Source: Muribaculaceae bacterium (GTDB lineage: Bacteria; Bacteroidota; Bacteroidia; Bacteroidales; Muribaculaceae). From it: DNA of 64,000 nt. How positions within the stretch are numbered: the stretch's first letter is position 1; each line of letters begins with the position of its first letter. The notes under the pieces are model-generated. The model ran no database searches, was not told where the DNA came from, and saw nothing but the letters and a program-made list of their open reading frames with translations. Shown here one piece after another: positions 42,983 through 51,910 of this stretch. The translations under genes and the position numbers were made by a program. The stretch is from the NCBI GenBank assembly GCA_017620635.1, contig JAGAUV010000012.1, positions 1-64,000 on the forward strand, given 5' to 3'.

Positions 42983-44266
42983 ATGGATAGAAGGACTTTC
43001 TTGAGAAGAGCTGCGCTTGCCGGTGCGGCGTGTATGATCGACTTCCGTCAGGCCTTTGCTCAGGGTGTAGAGGACCGGGAGGTGGGTAAACCGTGGAAAG
43101 GATGGAAAAAGGGACAGTTTCAGATTCACTTGATATATACGGGTGTGGCTGAGTCGATGTTTCTTATTTTCCCCGACGGTACAACGATGTTGCTTGATTG
43201 CGGCGACCATAATGCCGTCGGACGCAAGGAGCTGGCTGTGCCCGTGCTGCCTAACCCGGACCGACATTCGGGTGAGTGGATATCGCGTTATGTCAGGAAA
43301 GTAAATCCGAATAAGGACTACGTGGATTATATGATGTTGTCGCACTACCATTCCGATCATGGCGGATGTGACACCTTCTATGCCCGAAAAGAAACAAGGG
43401 ACGGTAAAGACTATTATATCGGCGGCTTCTCGCAGGCGGCTGAGACGCTGTCATTCGGAAAGGCATTTGACCGCTGCTGGCCCGATTATGACGACCCTCT
43501 TCCTCTTACACAGAAGGCCGCCGACGCTTTCGACCACATGAAGAGTTTTTATGAGTATATGTTGGCTCATAAGAAAATGGAGATCGAGAAGTTCCGTCTT
43601 GGCGAGACCGGTCAGATAGCCATGAAGAGAGATGCAGCAGCTTATCCGCACTTCTCTGTCAGGAATATCTGTGCGAACGGACGTATTGCCGACAAGGACG
43701 GCAACATACGCGATCTTTATGAAGAACGTAAGAAATCGAATCCGGCCGGCCTCAATGAAAACGGCATGAGTCTGGGTATGATTTTTACCTATGGTAATTT
43801 TAAATTCTTCACTGCCGGCGATTTCTCGGATAGCTGGACCTTGCCGAATGGCGATAGATTTGAAATCGAGAGTGCCTTGGCCGAGGTCGTGGAGCCTGTG
43901 ACGGTTGCTAAGATCAATCATCATGGCCACCACTCGATGCCCGAAAAGCTGGTGGCAGCTTTGCGGCCGCGTGTATTCGTGAATAATGTCTGGGATCAGC
44001 TACACACCGTCGCGCCGGTAATGGAGCGGCTTTACAATCGTGATCTCTATGACGGCGACCGAATAGTGTGTCCTACTGTGTTCCCGGCCGAGCGACGTGC
44101 CGAGGATGCCGGAAAACCATGGCTTGAGATTCTGAATAAGTCTTCATTTGATGCCGGACACGTTATTGTAAGTGTTGAGGAAGGCGGTCATGATTATTCT
44201 GTCACTTATCTTACGGCCGATGATGAATCCATGACGGTAAAAAGCGTCATGAGGTTTAAATGCTGA
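42983..44266 (+). CDS. Tat-exported metallo-beta-lactamase-fold protein (ComEC/Rec2-like)
   Basis: The protein has 427 residues from ATG 42983 (MDRRTFLRRAALAGAAC). The RRTFLRR residues start a twin-arginine-like signal peptide; a TTG start upstream (42941) would bury it. The metal-binding motif LSHYHSDHGG (H121, H123, D125, H126) is followed by FTAGDFSDS and INHHGHHSMPEKL, the pattern of the ComEC/Rec2-like MBL subgroup. The substrate is not known. The gene starts 57 bases after the TIR-STING gene on the same strand, but its base composition is closer to the rest of the chromosome. No function in signalling can be claimed from position alone. Confidence 0.83.
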   Translation: MDRRTFLRRAALAGAACMIDFRQAFAQGVEDREVGKPWKGWKKGQFQIHLIYTGVAESMFLIFPDGTTMLLDCGDHNAVGRKELAVPVLPNPDRHSGEWISRYVRKVNPNKDYVDYMMLSHYHSDHGGCDTFYARKETRDGKDYYIGGFSQAAETLSFGKAFDRCWPDYDDPLPLTQKAADAFDHMKSFYEYMLAHKKMEIEKFRLGETGQIAMKRDAAAYPHFSVRNICANGRIADKDGNIRDLYEERKKSNPAGLNENGMSLGMIFTYGNFKFFTAGDFSDSWTLPNGDRFEIESALAEVVEPVTVAKINHHGHHSMPEKLVAALRPRVFVNNVWDQLHTVAPVMERLYNRDLYDGDRIVCPTVFPAERRAEDAGKPWLEILNKSSFDAGHVIVSVEEGGHDYSVTYLTADDESMTVKSVMRFKC

Positions 44267-44282
44267 TCCTTTTGTTTATCTA

Positions 44283-44299
44283 AGAATAGCGAAGCTAAT
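44283..44299 (+). repeat. 17-base repeat, copy after the MBL-fold gene
   Basis: AGAATAGCGAAGCTAAT again, just past the MBL gene stop and next to the beta-lactamase stop. In the right frame the surrounding bases read LSKNSEANSGCY, close to LSENSEANNYCF in the STING gene product. Confidence 0.55.
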
Positions 44300-44307
44300 T
44301 CCGGCTG

Positions 44308-45333
44308 CTATTTATTGTTCAGGCATTCGTCTACTACTGTAAAAATCGTATCGAACAGTAGATCTCCCCAGGTGTACTTCTCTTCGGCTGCTTTTGAGCC
44401 GGCTCTGGGTTTGTTGCCCGCCGGCACATATGTCATGGCGTTCATCCTCCGCGATTCATTGATGATGACAGCCTCATATACAAGCCGCGAGATCTCTGCT
44501 ATGAGCTTTTCCGCCTCCTCTTTGTGCATGCCCCCGGTAAATACGGCAAGCGAATAGCAAGCGTAGCCACGGCCTGTCGGATAAGAAACAAAGGCAAGGT
44601 CGTTGACCGGAGTCACTGTCGAATCGGGACTCATGAAGCCCGTGCCGGTCTTGTGAAACACCTTTGCTGCAGAAGTCGCCATCCCCGACGGGATGCGCTC
44701 TTTCCCGAATGGCGATTCACGGGCCATTATAGCTTTTATCATAGTCGCTGATTCTGTCGTGTCGGCAGTAAAGAAGCGATATATCAGCCCTGCGGCCGAC
44801 AGGGGAGTAGAGTAGTTGCTTTTACTCAGCGCAGGGTCTGAGTGCATCTCTTTCTCATTATAGCGTATACTGAAATCGCCGACGCCATAGTCGTTTCTGA
44901 TAATGCTGTCTGTCTTTTCGATGCTTAGCAGCCTGTCGAACAAGATATCGGCCGCATTATTGTCGCTGAGATTCAGTGTATAGTCGAGCAGTTCTGCCGG
45001 TACGGTTTCGAACGGTACCACTGTAGCTTTGGCTCGCATGGGGCTCCAGGTGTCGGGCCTGAGATCCTCCTTTTCCACTACTATATTTTTATGAATAAGT
45101 GTGTCGAAGCCGACTACACGACTCAGAGCTGCCGCCTGATGGAACTTCATGACGCTCGCAAGCTCGAATGCGCCGCACTCTCCCACCTCGATAGTATCGC
45201 CGTTTGAGCTGATGACCGCAACTCCGACATTCCGTGTGCCTATTACATTTTTGATGCTGTCGCTTAGCCCGGGTAATGCGGCATGACAGCTGAGGCTCAT
45301 GGCAAGAAGTGCCGATATTATCAGAAATCTCAT
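44308..45333 (-). CDS. bla: Class A (A2-like) serine beta-lactamase
   Basis: The protein has 341 residues with a signal peptide ending near SCHA (residues 1-19). The active-site motifs of class A enzymes are present: SVMK (SxxK, catalytic Ser), LSDNNAAD (SDN) and FHKTGTG (KTG). The region YNEKEMHSDPALSKSNYSTP resembles the omega loop of the A2 group found in Bacteroidales, such as CfxA and CblA. It is likely periplasmic. It would hydrolyse beta-lactams, probably cephalosporins; activity is inferred. The C-terminus is longer than usual for class A, with an extra helix ending ECLNNK. The terminator of the upstream oadA gene lies between them. Confidence 0.9.
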   Translation of the reverse strand: MRFLIISALLAMSLSCHAALPGLSDSIKNVIGTRNVGVAVISSNGDTIEVGECGAFELASVMKFHQAAALSRVVGFDTLIHKNIVVEKEDLRPDTWSPMRAKATVVPFETVPAELLDYTLNLSDNNAADILFDRLLSIEKTDSIIRNDYGVGDFSIRYNEKEMHSDPALSKSNYSTPLSAAGLIYRFFTADTTESATMIKAIMARESPFGKERIPSGMATSAAKVFHKTGTGFMSPDSTVTPVNDLAFVSYPTGRGYACYSLAVFTGGMHKEEAEKLIAEISRLVYEAVIINESRRMNAMTYVPAGNKPRAGSKAAEEKYTWGDLLFDTIFTVVDECLNNK

Positions 45334-45350
45334 ATCGCTGTTAAATAATA

Positions 45351-45389
45351 CAAGGACATAAAGGTTGATTTTCAGCCCTTATGTCCTTG
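45351..45389 (-). terminator. Terminator of the carboxylase alpha gene
   Basis: CAAGGACATAA (45351-45361) pairs perfectly with TTATGTCCTTG (45379-45389). The T-run on the minus strand is weak (TATTATTTAAC). It lies just downstream of the oadA-like stop at 45409. Confidence 0.55.
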
Positions 45390-45408
45390 TGTTGCGTTTT
45401 AGAGGAAA

Positions 45409-47274
45409 TTATTCGAATTCTACGAGAATCTCATCAGTCTTGACAACATCGTCGGGCTTGACGAAGATACGTTTTACTACGCCGTCACGTTCAGCCGGTA
45501 CGTCGTTCTCCATCTTCATGGCCTCGTATACCAGCACCGTCTGGCCTTTTGCTACTTTGTCGCCGGGAGCCACCTTGATCTCGATGATTCGGCCACCCAT
45601 GGGCGCTGCCAGTGTCGGGCCGGTAATCGGTTCCTGAGGTGCCTCTTCCTTCTTCTCTTCTACGGGAGCGGCCGCTGCTGCAGTTGCCGCATACTCCTCG
45701 GCGCGACGTTTGCGCAGGAATGTGTTTGCCACTGTCGGCAGAAGTTCGAGCAGAAGCTCCTCCTCCTTGTTCGATGCCAGAGGCACGTTGCCGTATTCGG
45801 GAAGTGTCGGGTTGGCCGGTTTCTTGTAGCTGCTCACATCATAGGGCTTTTCGATGGGGCTGCCTGTAATCTTCTCGCGGAACTCGGGCGATACAGGCAC
45901 CGGAGTCTTGCCATATTCGCCCTTTACGAGCGAGATGAACTGGTTCGACGGATTGGAATAATCCGGCTGACCCTTCTTGCGGTCGAGAGCCACACTCACA
46001 GCCTGGCTGCCTACAATCTGGCTCGTCGGTGTCACGAGAGGTACGAGGCCGGCATCGCGGCGTACCATCGGGATCAGGCGCATCGCATCTTCGAGAAGGT
46101 CTTCTGCGCCGAGAGCCTTGAGCTGGGCCACCATATTTGAGTACATGCCGCCGGGAACCTCGGCATTCTTGACGATTTCGTTGGGTTTGGGGAAGCCGAA
46201 ATATTCCTCGATATTGTGGCATGCGTCAAGCATTGCGGCCTCGTCGCCTGCCTTGGCTGCTGCGATGGCGCGGTCGAACTCTGCATCGATTTCGGCAGGC
46301 AGCTTGTCGGCGAGCGGATCGAACTTACGGGGCATTTTGTCTTTGTTGAGATCGAATGCCGCAAGCGATTTGCGAGCGTCGAGCAGGCGGTCGCGTATCT
46401 GGCCTACAGCCTCCATGTTCACGTCGAGCTCGATGCCAAGCTTCTGGCAGAAGACATATATGAGCTCGATTGCCGGAGCTGCCGAGCCGCCGCCGAACCA
46501 CCAGATGTTGGTGTCGAGGATGTCTACACCGTTCATGATAGCCATTACCGACGAAGCCAGACCATAGCCGGGTGTGCAGTGAGTATGGAAGTCGACGGGA
46601 ACTTTGAGGTTGGCTTTGAGTTTCGATATTATAGATGCGGCGCGGCTGGGATTTACGAGGCCGGCCATATCTTTAAGAGTGATGATCTTTGCGCCGAGAC
46701 GCTCCATTTCGCGTGCCTTTTCAACGAAATATTCGTCGGTAAAGATCTTCTCGGGCTCGGCATCCTTGCCGCCGAACAGACGGGCGAAGAAACCTTTCTT
46801 GGTCGGAGCCTCAGACTTCGGATCAACGGTGTAGCACACAGCGCCGTCGGCAATACCGCCGAGCTCGTTGATCAGGCGGATGGATTCACGTACATTGTCG
46901 ATATCGTTGAGAGCGTCGAAAATACGCATCACGTTCAGTCCGTTGGCGATAGCCTCTTTATAGAATCCCTCGAGTACGGTGTCGGGATAAGGTACGTATC
47001 CGAAGAGGTTGCGGCCGCGAGAAAGTGCCGACAATAGCGATTTGCCTTTCATCGCTTTCGAGGCGATGCGGAGACGGTCCCAGGGAGACTGGTCAAGATA
47101 ACGCATCACAGAGTCGGGGATAGCGCCACCCCATACTTCCATTATATAGAAGCCTGCATTTTCGTAGTAGGGCAGTAGCTTGTCTATTTCAGCCTGGCTC
47201 AGTCGAGTGGCAAACAGCGACTGCTGTCCGTCGCGGAGCGTCAAGTCGCGGAGTTTCAATTTGCATTGTTCCAT
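45409..47274 (-). CDS. oadA: Oxaloacetate decarboxylase/methylmalonyl-CoA-type carboxyltransferase alpha subunit, biotin-carrying
   Basis: The protein has 621 residues. The N-terminal carboxyltransferase TIM barrel begins RDLTLRDGQQSLFATRL, with a metal-site HxH in VPVDFHTHCTPG. A linker rich in Ala and Glu (AATAAAAAPVEEKKEEAP) joins it to a C-terminal biotinyl domain with the biotin Lys in VYEAMKMENDVPA. Family members decarboxylate oxaloacetate with Na+ export or take part in propionate metabolism. The beta and gamma subunits are not in this window. Preceded by the -7 TATCTTTG box and followed by a terminator. A pyruvate carboxylase subunit B is the main alternative name. Confidence 0.93.
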   Translation of the reverse strand: MEQCKLKLRDLTLRDGQQSLFATRLSQAEIDKLLPYYENAGFYIMEVWGGAIPDSVMRYLDQSPWDRLRIASKAMKGKSLLSALSRGRNLFGYVPYPDTVLEGFYKEAIANGLNVMRIFDALNDIDNVRESIRLINELGGIADGAVCYTVDPKSEAPTKKGFFARLFGGKDAEPEKIFTDEYFVEKAREMERLGAKIITLKDMAGLVNPSRAASIISKLKANLKVPVDFHTHCTPGYGLASSVMAIMNGVDILDTNIWWFGGGSAAPAIELIYVFCQKLGIELDVNMEAVGQIRDRLLDARKSLAAFDLNKDKMPRKFDPLADKLPAEIDAEFDRAIAAAKAGDEAAMLDACHNIEEYFGFPKPNEIVKNAEVPGGMYSNMVAQLKALGAEDLLEDAMRLIPMVRRDAGLVPLVTPTSQIVGSQAVSVALDRKKGQPDYSNPSNQFISLVKGEYGKTPVPVSPEFREKITGSPIEKPYDVSSYKKPANPTLPEYGNVPLASNKEEELLLELLPTVANTFLRKRRAEEYAATAAAAAPVEEKKEEAPQEPITGPTLAAPMGGRIIEIKVAPGDKVAKGQTVLVYEAMKMENDVPAERDGVVKRIFVKPDDVVKTDEILVEFE

Positions 47275-47325
47275 TTTTATTGTATTTATATGGATGTTCA
47301 GTTATGTACTGTGCGTTTTGAAACG

Positions 47326-47333
47326 CAAAGATA
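47326..47333 (-). promoter_or_regulatory. Candidate -7 element of the oadA-like gene
   Basis: The minus strand reads TATCTTTG at 47333-47326 (TAnnTTTG), 52 bases ahead of the start. The -33 element is poor. Confidence 0.45.
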
Positions 47334-47436
47334 GCGAGATGTTTTGAATTACGGAAATAATTCCGTTATTTTTTTATGCTCTTTTTGTGCAAACGCCTAA
47401 GCAAATGCCTAAGCTGAAACGCTATAACAGACTTTG

Positions 47437-49767
47437 TTATTTCTGTAGTATTCCCGAGTCGCTGTCGTAGTTGTCGTATTGTGGCCTTGCCCTGTTTCTG
47501 TTCCGGCCAAAGCTGAAGTTGTACGATAATTTAACGGAAAGAAGATTATTTCGATCCATTATCTTATACTCCGTGTCGGCATATACAGGAGCGGAGTTAA
47601 CTGTATGTTCGCTCTCTTTAAAGCCTTTGCCAAAAGGCATGAACCATTCCAGACCAAGGGACAGGTCTGTTTGCGGCCTGTATAATACCGTCGCCGACCA
47701 ACACTGCGCACGGGGGCGCTCCAACTGACCCTCTACAACTTTTCCGGGGTATTGATAGAACAGCTCGACTGTCCAGTGCTTAAGGTTAAGTGCCAGACTC
47801 GTCATCCATTGGACTCTATATCCGGACCAGGAATACTCGTGATTCTTACCTTTAAGATCAGCTAAGATCACACGGTTCCAGAACACTAATTTGTTGTTGC
47901 CTAATGGCATGATAGACAAGTCAATTTGTGATAGCCACTCCCTATATTCCGATAGATTTACCAGTGTCTGCAACATATACCTGTCGGTTGTGGTGTACAT
48001 ATCGCATATCATGTCGGGCGATGATATAAAGGAGTTTCGAATGGCAAAATTAAAGTAGTCTGTATTCCATACAAAACGGACTCCGGCCGTATGTGTCTTA
48101 TACGGTTTTAGAGTCGAATTGCCATGATATACCAATCTGGTATCTAACCATTGGGCTGTTTCGCTCAATTGTGCGATAGTGGGGACACTTCCGGAATATG
48201 AATAGTCGAATGACAACCGAATATTTTTCGATGCCCTCCAATTAATATTTACCATAGGAGTCGGCACACACAGATTGTGCGATTTCTTTAGATTTGTCGA
48301 TGAGGTATAATACCAGTTCATGCCAAGAACCACATACCAGGTCACAGCGCGTTTTCTGGCCATCCACATCGCAGAAGCACCTAATGTATTGGTTTTCTGA
48401 TAAAATGGATTTGAAGTGTCACGATACTTGCTTTGCTTGTAGATTTCAATACCGCTAAGAGAGAAAAAGCCCAGCTTACTTACGGGAAACTCATACTGTA
48501 CTTCTGAAAATACAGCATCCAGATCAGTCTTGTAATTTGAATGCGAATTTTTTACGGCTGCATCGTAGTCACTTAATTCATTATATGCCGAGTTATATGA
48601 GGTCGAAAAACGCTGATAGTTGACATTCGCCAGAATCGTACCGGAGTTGTCGCCCAGATTCTTTTCAAAATAATTACCGACAATATATTTTGTATAAGCT
48701 GTACGCAAAAAATTCGTGGCCATAAAGGATTGAGTACCTGTTGTCACTTTCTGATCCGAAGTGCCGCCGTCTCTGTTGAATGACACACCCGATTTTATAT
48801 TATAGAGAAAGTTCTGAGGCTTGTTGATCTGATATGAAAGATTCAAATTATTATCGTCATAGTGCTCCTTGGAGTCGAGACCCTCCTTTACCTTTTTATA
48901 ATTTACTCCATCGAAGTCATAGTCCAGAACCTCCGATCTGCGGAATTTACGATAATGCTTGTTTTCATTGTCATAACGCAGAGAAAAACGTGATTGCCTG
49001 TTATTATAATATAACGCGGCCGAGTTCTCTCCCAGCAATGACTGAAATGCCTGACTGATGTCAATGGCGCCATTTCCTCCATGAATCTTGGACTTAAGTC
49101 TGATATCCAACACTGCGGATACACCTTGCGACAGGAACCGCAACGGTGGGGTCTGATATACATTAACTTTCGAAATGTCTTCTTTCGACAAGGTCTGTAC
49201 TTCCTGGATAGTAGCGTCGACGCCGTCAATTAAAATCTTAATATTCTGATCGCCCTCGAAGAACGTCGCGCCATTCGACAGGACGGTCATATTCGGTATC
49301 TCGTTAAGTGACTGAAGCACATTGGGATACCTTTCCATATCCTTCTGACTTATACGGTATGTGGTGTGGGTGGCAAACTCTTCAACATCCGATGGCGTCA
49401 CCACAAGCTCTTTCAATTCCACGGCAGGAGTCATCAGCACATTTGCCTTATCTGAATTTAGCACATCGCTAAATATAAGCCTGTCATTGAAGTCAGGATG
49501 AGAGGCGAGTATATAGTCTACGCCTTTCGTCTGAATATCAATAATGCCATCTTTATCGGATATCCATGATGCAATTGAATCATTTTCCACTGAGTATCCC
49601 GTGCAATGCACGTCTGCTATCGGCTCTTTATCTTTAGTTACGAATGTGATATACTTGCCGTAACTGATAAAAGGCAATAGTAATATTATTAATAGGGCGT
49701 ATCTCAGTGGATTGCCCCCCCCTGCGCACCTGATGGCGCAGGGCATTGTTTGCTTTAATTTCATCAT
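47437..49767 (-). CDS. TonB-type outer-membrane beta-barrel receptor
   Basis: The protein has 776 residues from ATG 49767, which follows a good promoter (49810-49840). The longer start at 49812 falls within that promoter. It has a signal peptide after MMKLKQ, then a short carboxypeptidase-regulatory-like domain (about 40-110, ending with VELKELVVTPSDVEEF). A plug follows with MERYPNVLQSLNEIPNMTVL, IKILIDGVDAT and GVSAVLDIRLKSK, and a long barrel made of alternating strands up to the C-terminal aromatic-rich SVKLSYNFSFG. This is the OMP_b-brl_3 type. The ligand is unknown; no SusD partner or hydrolase is next to it. Base composition is more AT-rich than oadA. Confidence 0.86.
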   Translation of the reverse strand: MMKLKQTMPCAIRCAGGGNPLRYALLIILLLPFISYGKYITFVTKDKEPIADVHCTGYSVENDSIASWISDKDGIIDIQTKGVDYILASHPDFNDRLIFSDVLNSDKANVLMTPAVELKELVVTPSDVEEFATHTTYRISQKDMERYPNVLQSLNEIPNMTVLSNGATFFEGDQNIKILIDGVDATIQEVQTLSKEDISKVNVYQTPPLRFLSQGVSAVLDIRLKSKIHGGNGAIDISQAFQSLLGENSAALYYNNRQSRFSLRYDNENKHYRKFRRSEVLDYDFDGVNYKKVKEGLDSKEHYDDNNLNLSYQINKPQNFLYNIKSGVSFNRDGGTSDQKVTTGTQSFMATNFLRTAYTKYIVGNYFEKNLGDNSGTILANVNYQRFSTSYNSAYNELSDYDAAVKNSHSNYKTDLDAVFSEVQYEFPVSKLGFFSLSGIEIYKQSKYRDTSNPFYQKTNTLGASAMWMARKRAVTWYVVLGMNWYYTSSTNLKKSHNLCVPTPMVNINWRASKNIRLSFDYSYSGSVPTIAQLSETAQWLDTRLVYHGNSTLKPYKTHTAGVRFVWNTDYFNFAIRNSFISSPDMICDMYTTTDRYMLQTLVNLSEYREWLSQIDLSIMPLGNNKLVFWNRVILADLKGKNHEYSWSGYRVQWMTSLALNLKHWTVELFYQYPGKVVEGQLERPRAQCWSATVLYRPQTDLSLGLEWFMPFGKGFKESEHTVNSAPVYADTEYKIMDRNNLLSVKLSYNFSFGRNRNRARPQYDNYDSDSGILQK

Positions 49768-49809
49768 GGCGGATTGCATTAAAGTTGTTATGAAATTAAT
49801 TATCAAAAG

Positions 49810-49840
49810 CAAAATTACACTTTATGTCTGTATCTCCAAA
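49810..49840 (-). promoter_or_regulatory. Promoter of the outer-membrane receptor gene
   Basis: On the minus strand, TTTG (49840-49837), 19 bases, then TAATTTTG (49817-49810). This places the start of transcription near 49803 and supports ATG 49767. Confidence 0.62.
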
Positions 49841-49889
49841 TAATTTGAAAGCAAATTTTTAAATTATTTTAAAAGATAACAGAAAGCAC

Positions 49890-51836
49890 TTATTCTGTTA
49901 TTTTTGCCATGTCGTCGATAGCCTTGAGCCAAATGGCGGCATTTGCATCCGATGGCATTCGCCAGTCGCCTCGTGGCGACAGACATACGCTGCCTACTTT
50001 CGGTCCGTCGGGCAGGCACGAGCGCTTGAATTGCTGATTGAAGAATCTGCGGTAGAAGGTCCGTTCCCATTTCAGTATCGTTCGGTCGTCGTAAAGTCCT
50101 GCGAATGCTTTCTTTGCAAGCCTGAATACTCTCTGCGGCGTGAATCCGTAACGCAGGATGTAGTAGAGGAAGAAGTCGTGCAGTTCGTATGGACCTACAA
50201 GATCCTCGGTCTTCTGATCGATTTCTCCGCTTTCTGTCGCCGGCAGCAGCTCGGGGCTTATCGGGGTGTCGATAATATCGAGAAGGGCAGCCTGCTCGTC
50301 GCCCTCGGCCTGTCGGGCAAAATAGCTGGTAAGATATTTTATCAGCGTTTTTGGCACACCTGCGTTGACTGCATACATCGACATGTGGTCGCCGTTGTAT
50401 GTCGCCCATCCGAGGGCAAGTTCCGACAGGTCTCCCGTGCCGAGGACCATGCCTCCGGTCTGGTTGGCGATGTCCATGATGATCTGTGTGCGTTCACGAG
50501 CCTGGCTGTTTTCGTATGTCACGTCATGGATCGCCGGATCATGGTTTATGTCCTTGAAGTGCTGAGTCACAGCCGGCACTATCGAAATTTCGCGTACGGT
50601 AATGCCTAATGCCGTCATCAGGGTGCAGGCGTTTTTGTGAGTGCGTCCTGTCGTGCCGAATCCCGGCATTGTCACGCCCACGATGCCTTTTCGGTCAAGA
50701 CCGAGCGAGTCAAAAGTCCGGGCTGCAATCAGCAGCGCGAGTGTAGAGTCAAGGCCTCCCGAAACGCCAATGACAAGACAGCGGCAGTTTGTTGCGGAAA
50801 GGCGTTTCGCCAGCGCGGCAACCTGGATGTTGATTATTTCCTCGCATCTGTCGGAAAGTATGTCGGAGTCGGACGGGACAAACGGGTGCGGCGCTACCTC
50901 ACGCATGAGTTCGTCGGGTGCTGTGTCGTATTCGGGAGCATCCGTGCAGATGACCCGGTAGCTGTGTTCCTCGTTTCGTTTTGCGGCGTCGAACGAGATG
51001 TTGTGTATGCGGTCACGCCGCAGTGCCTCGATGTCGGTGTCGCACATCACAATCTGCTGTGTGCGTTGCCAGCGTTGGTTGTGGCACAACATTGTGCCGT
51101 TTTCGGCGATAAAGAGTTTGGCGTCGAACACAAGGTCGGTCGACGACTCCCCGAAGCCGGCCGAGGCATAAGCATAAGCACACATGCAGCGTGCCGATTG
51201 TTGTTCGACAAGCCCGGTAAGATATGCATATTTACCTGTGATATCGTTGCTTGCCGACAAATTGGCTATTACATCGGCACCGCCAAGAGCGAGCCGGCAG
51301 CTCGGCGGTACGGGAGTCCACAGGTCCTCGCATATCTCGACACCTGTTTTTACGCCTTTATGGTCGATGATTATGTCGGTGCCGAATGGTATGACCGTGT
51401 CGCCACAGCTTATTGCGAGCCCTTGTGTGCCGGGTGCCGGCGCAAACCACCGCTGCTCGTAGAACTCGTTATAGCCCGGAATATAAGTCTTTGGCACGGC
51501 GGCTATTATCCGGCCGTTGCTTATCGCTACCGCGCAGTTGTAGAGCGCGTTGTTGTATTTTAACGGGGCCCCGACCAATATCAGCGCTGAGGGTACTTTT
51601 ACTGATTCTTCTTTAATCCTTTCAAGACCTGCAATCGTGCGGTCGTACAGAAGGGAGTTATGGAAGAGATCGGCGCAAGTGTATGCGCTTACAGATAATT
51701 CGGGGTATACGGCGAGGTCGACATGAGCGGACGCAAGCTGCCCGAAGGTCGATATTATACTTTCGCTATTCGCGTCCGGGTCGGCGACGCTTACAGTCGG
51801 AGCTACGGCCGCTATGCGGTAAAATCCATCTTTCAT
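49890..51836 (-). CDS. nadE: Glutamine-dependent NAD+ synthetase
   Basis: It makes NAD from nicotinic acid adenine dinucleotide using glutamine or ammonia. The 648 residues comprise an N-terminal nitrilase-fold glutaminase (Glu in VYPELSVSAYTCADLF, Lys in PKTYIPGYNEFYE, Cys in VGVEICEDLW) and a C-terminal synthetase with the P-loop LVIGVSGGLDSTLALLIA. Also seen are GTGDLSELALGWATYNGDHM and NAGVPKTLIKYL. The size fits the bacterial two-domain form. Cytoplasmic. A -7 TACCTTTG box lies 20 bases upstream of the start. Confidence 0.97.
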   Translation of the reverse strand: MKDGFYRIAAVAPTVSVADPDANSESIISTFGQLASAHVDLAVYPELSVSAYTCADLFHNSLLYDRTIAGLERIKEESVKVPSALILVGAPLKYNNALYNCAVAISNGRIIAAVPKTYIPGYNEFYEQRWFAPAPGTQGLAISCGDTVIPFGTDIIIDHKGVKTGVEICEDLWTPVPPSCRLALGGADVIANLSASNDITGKYAYLTGLVEQQSARCMCAYAYASAGFGESSTDLVFDAKLFIAENGTMLCHNQRWQRTQQIVMCDTDIEALRRDRIHNISFDAAKRNEEHSYRVICTDAPEYDTAPDELMREVAPHPFVPSDSDILSDRCEEIINIQVAALAKRLSATNCRCLVIGVSGGLDSTLALLIAARTFDSLGLDRKGIVGVTMPGFGTTGRTHKNACTLMTALGITVREISIVPAVTQHFKDINHDPAIHDVTYENSQARERTQIIMDIANQTGGMVLGTGDLSELALGWATYNGDHMSMYAVNAGVPKTLIKYLTSYFARQAEGDEQAALLDIIDTPISPELLPATESGEIDQKTEDLVGPYELHDFFLYYILRYGFTPQRVFRLAKKAFAGLYDDRTILKWERTFYRRFFNQQFKRSCLPDGPKVGSVCLSPRGDWRMPSDANAAIWLKAIDDMAKITE

Positions 51837-51855
51837 ATTGCTGTTTTTTTATTTG

Positions 51856-51863
51856 CAAAGGTA
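51856..51863 (-). promoter_or_regulatory. Candidate -7 element of nadE
   Basis: The minus strand reads TACCTTTG at 51863-51856, matching TAnnTTTG. No clear -33 element. Confidence 0.42.
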
Positions 51864-51910
51864 GTCAATGTGCGGCGTCGATTATCCGCCTTTTTTCAAA
51901 AAGTTGAATT

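Noticed and set aside
47343..47375. Inverted repeat ACGGAA-TTCCGT with T-run between the oadA-like gene and the receptor gene
   Set aside because: The T-run lies on the plus strand, while both neighbouring genes run leftward; not a terminator for either.
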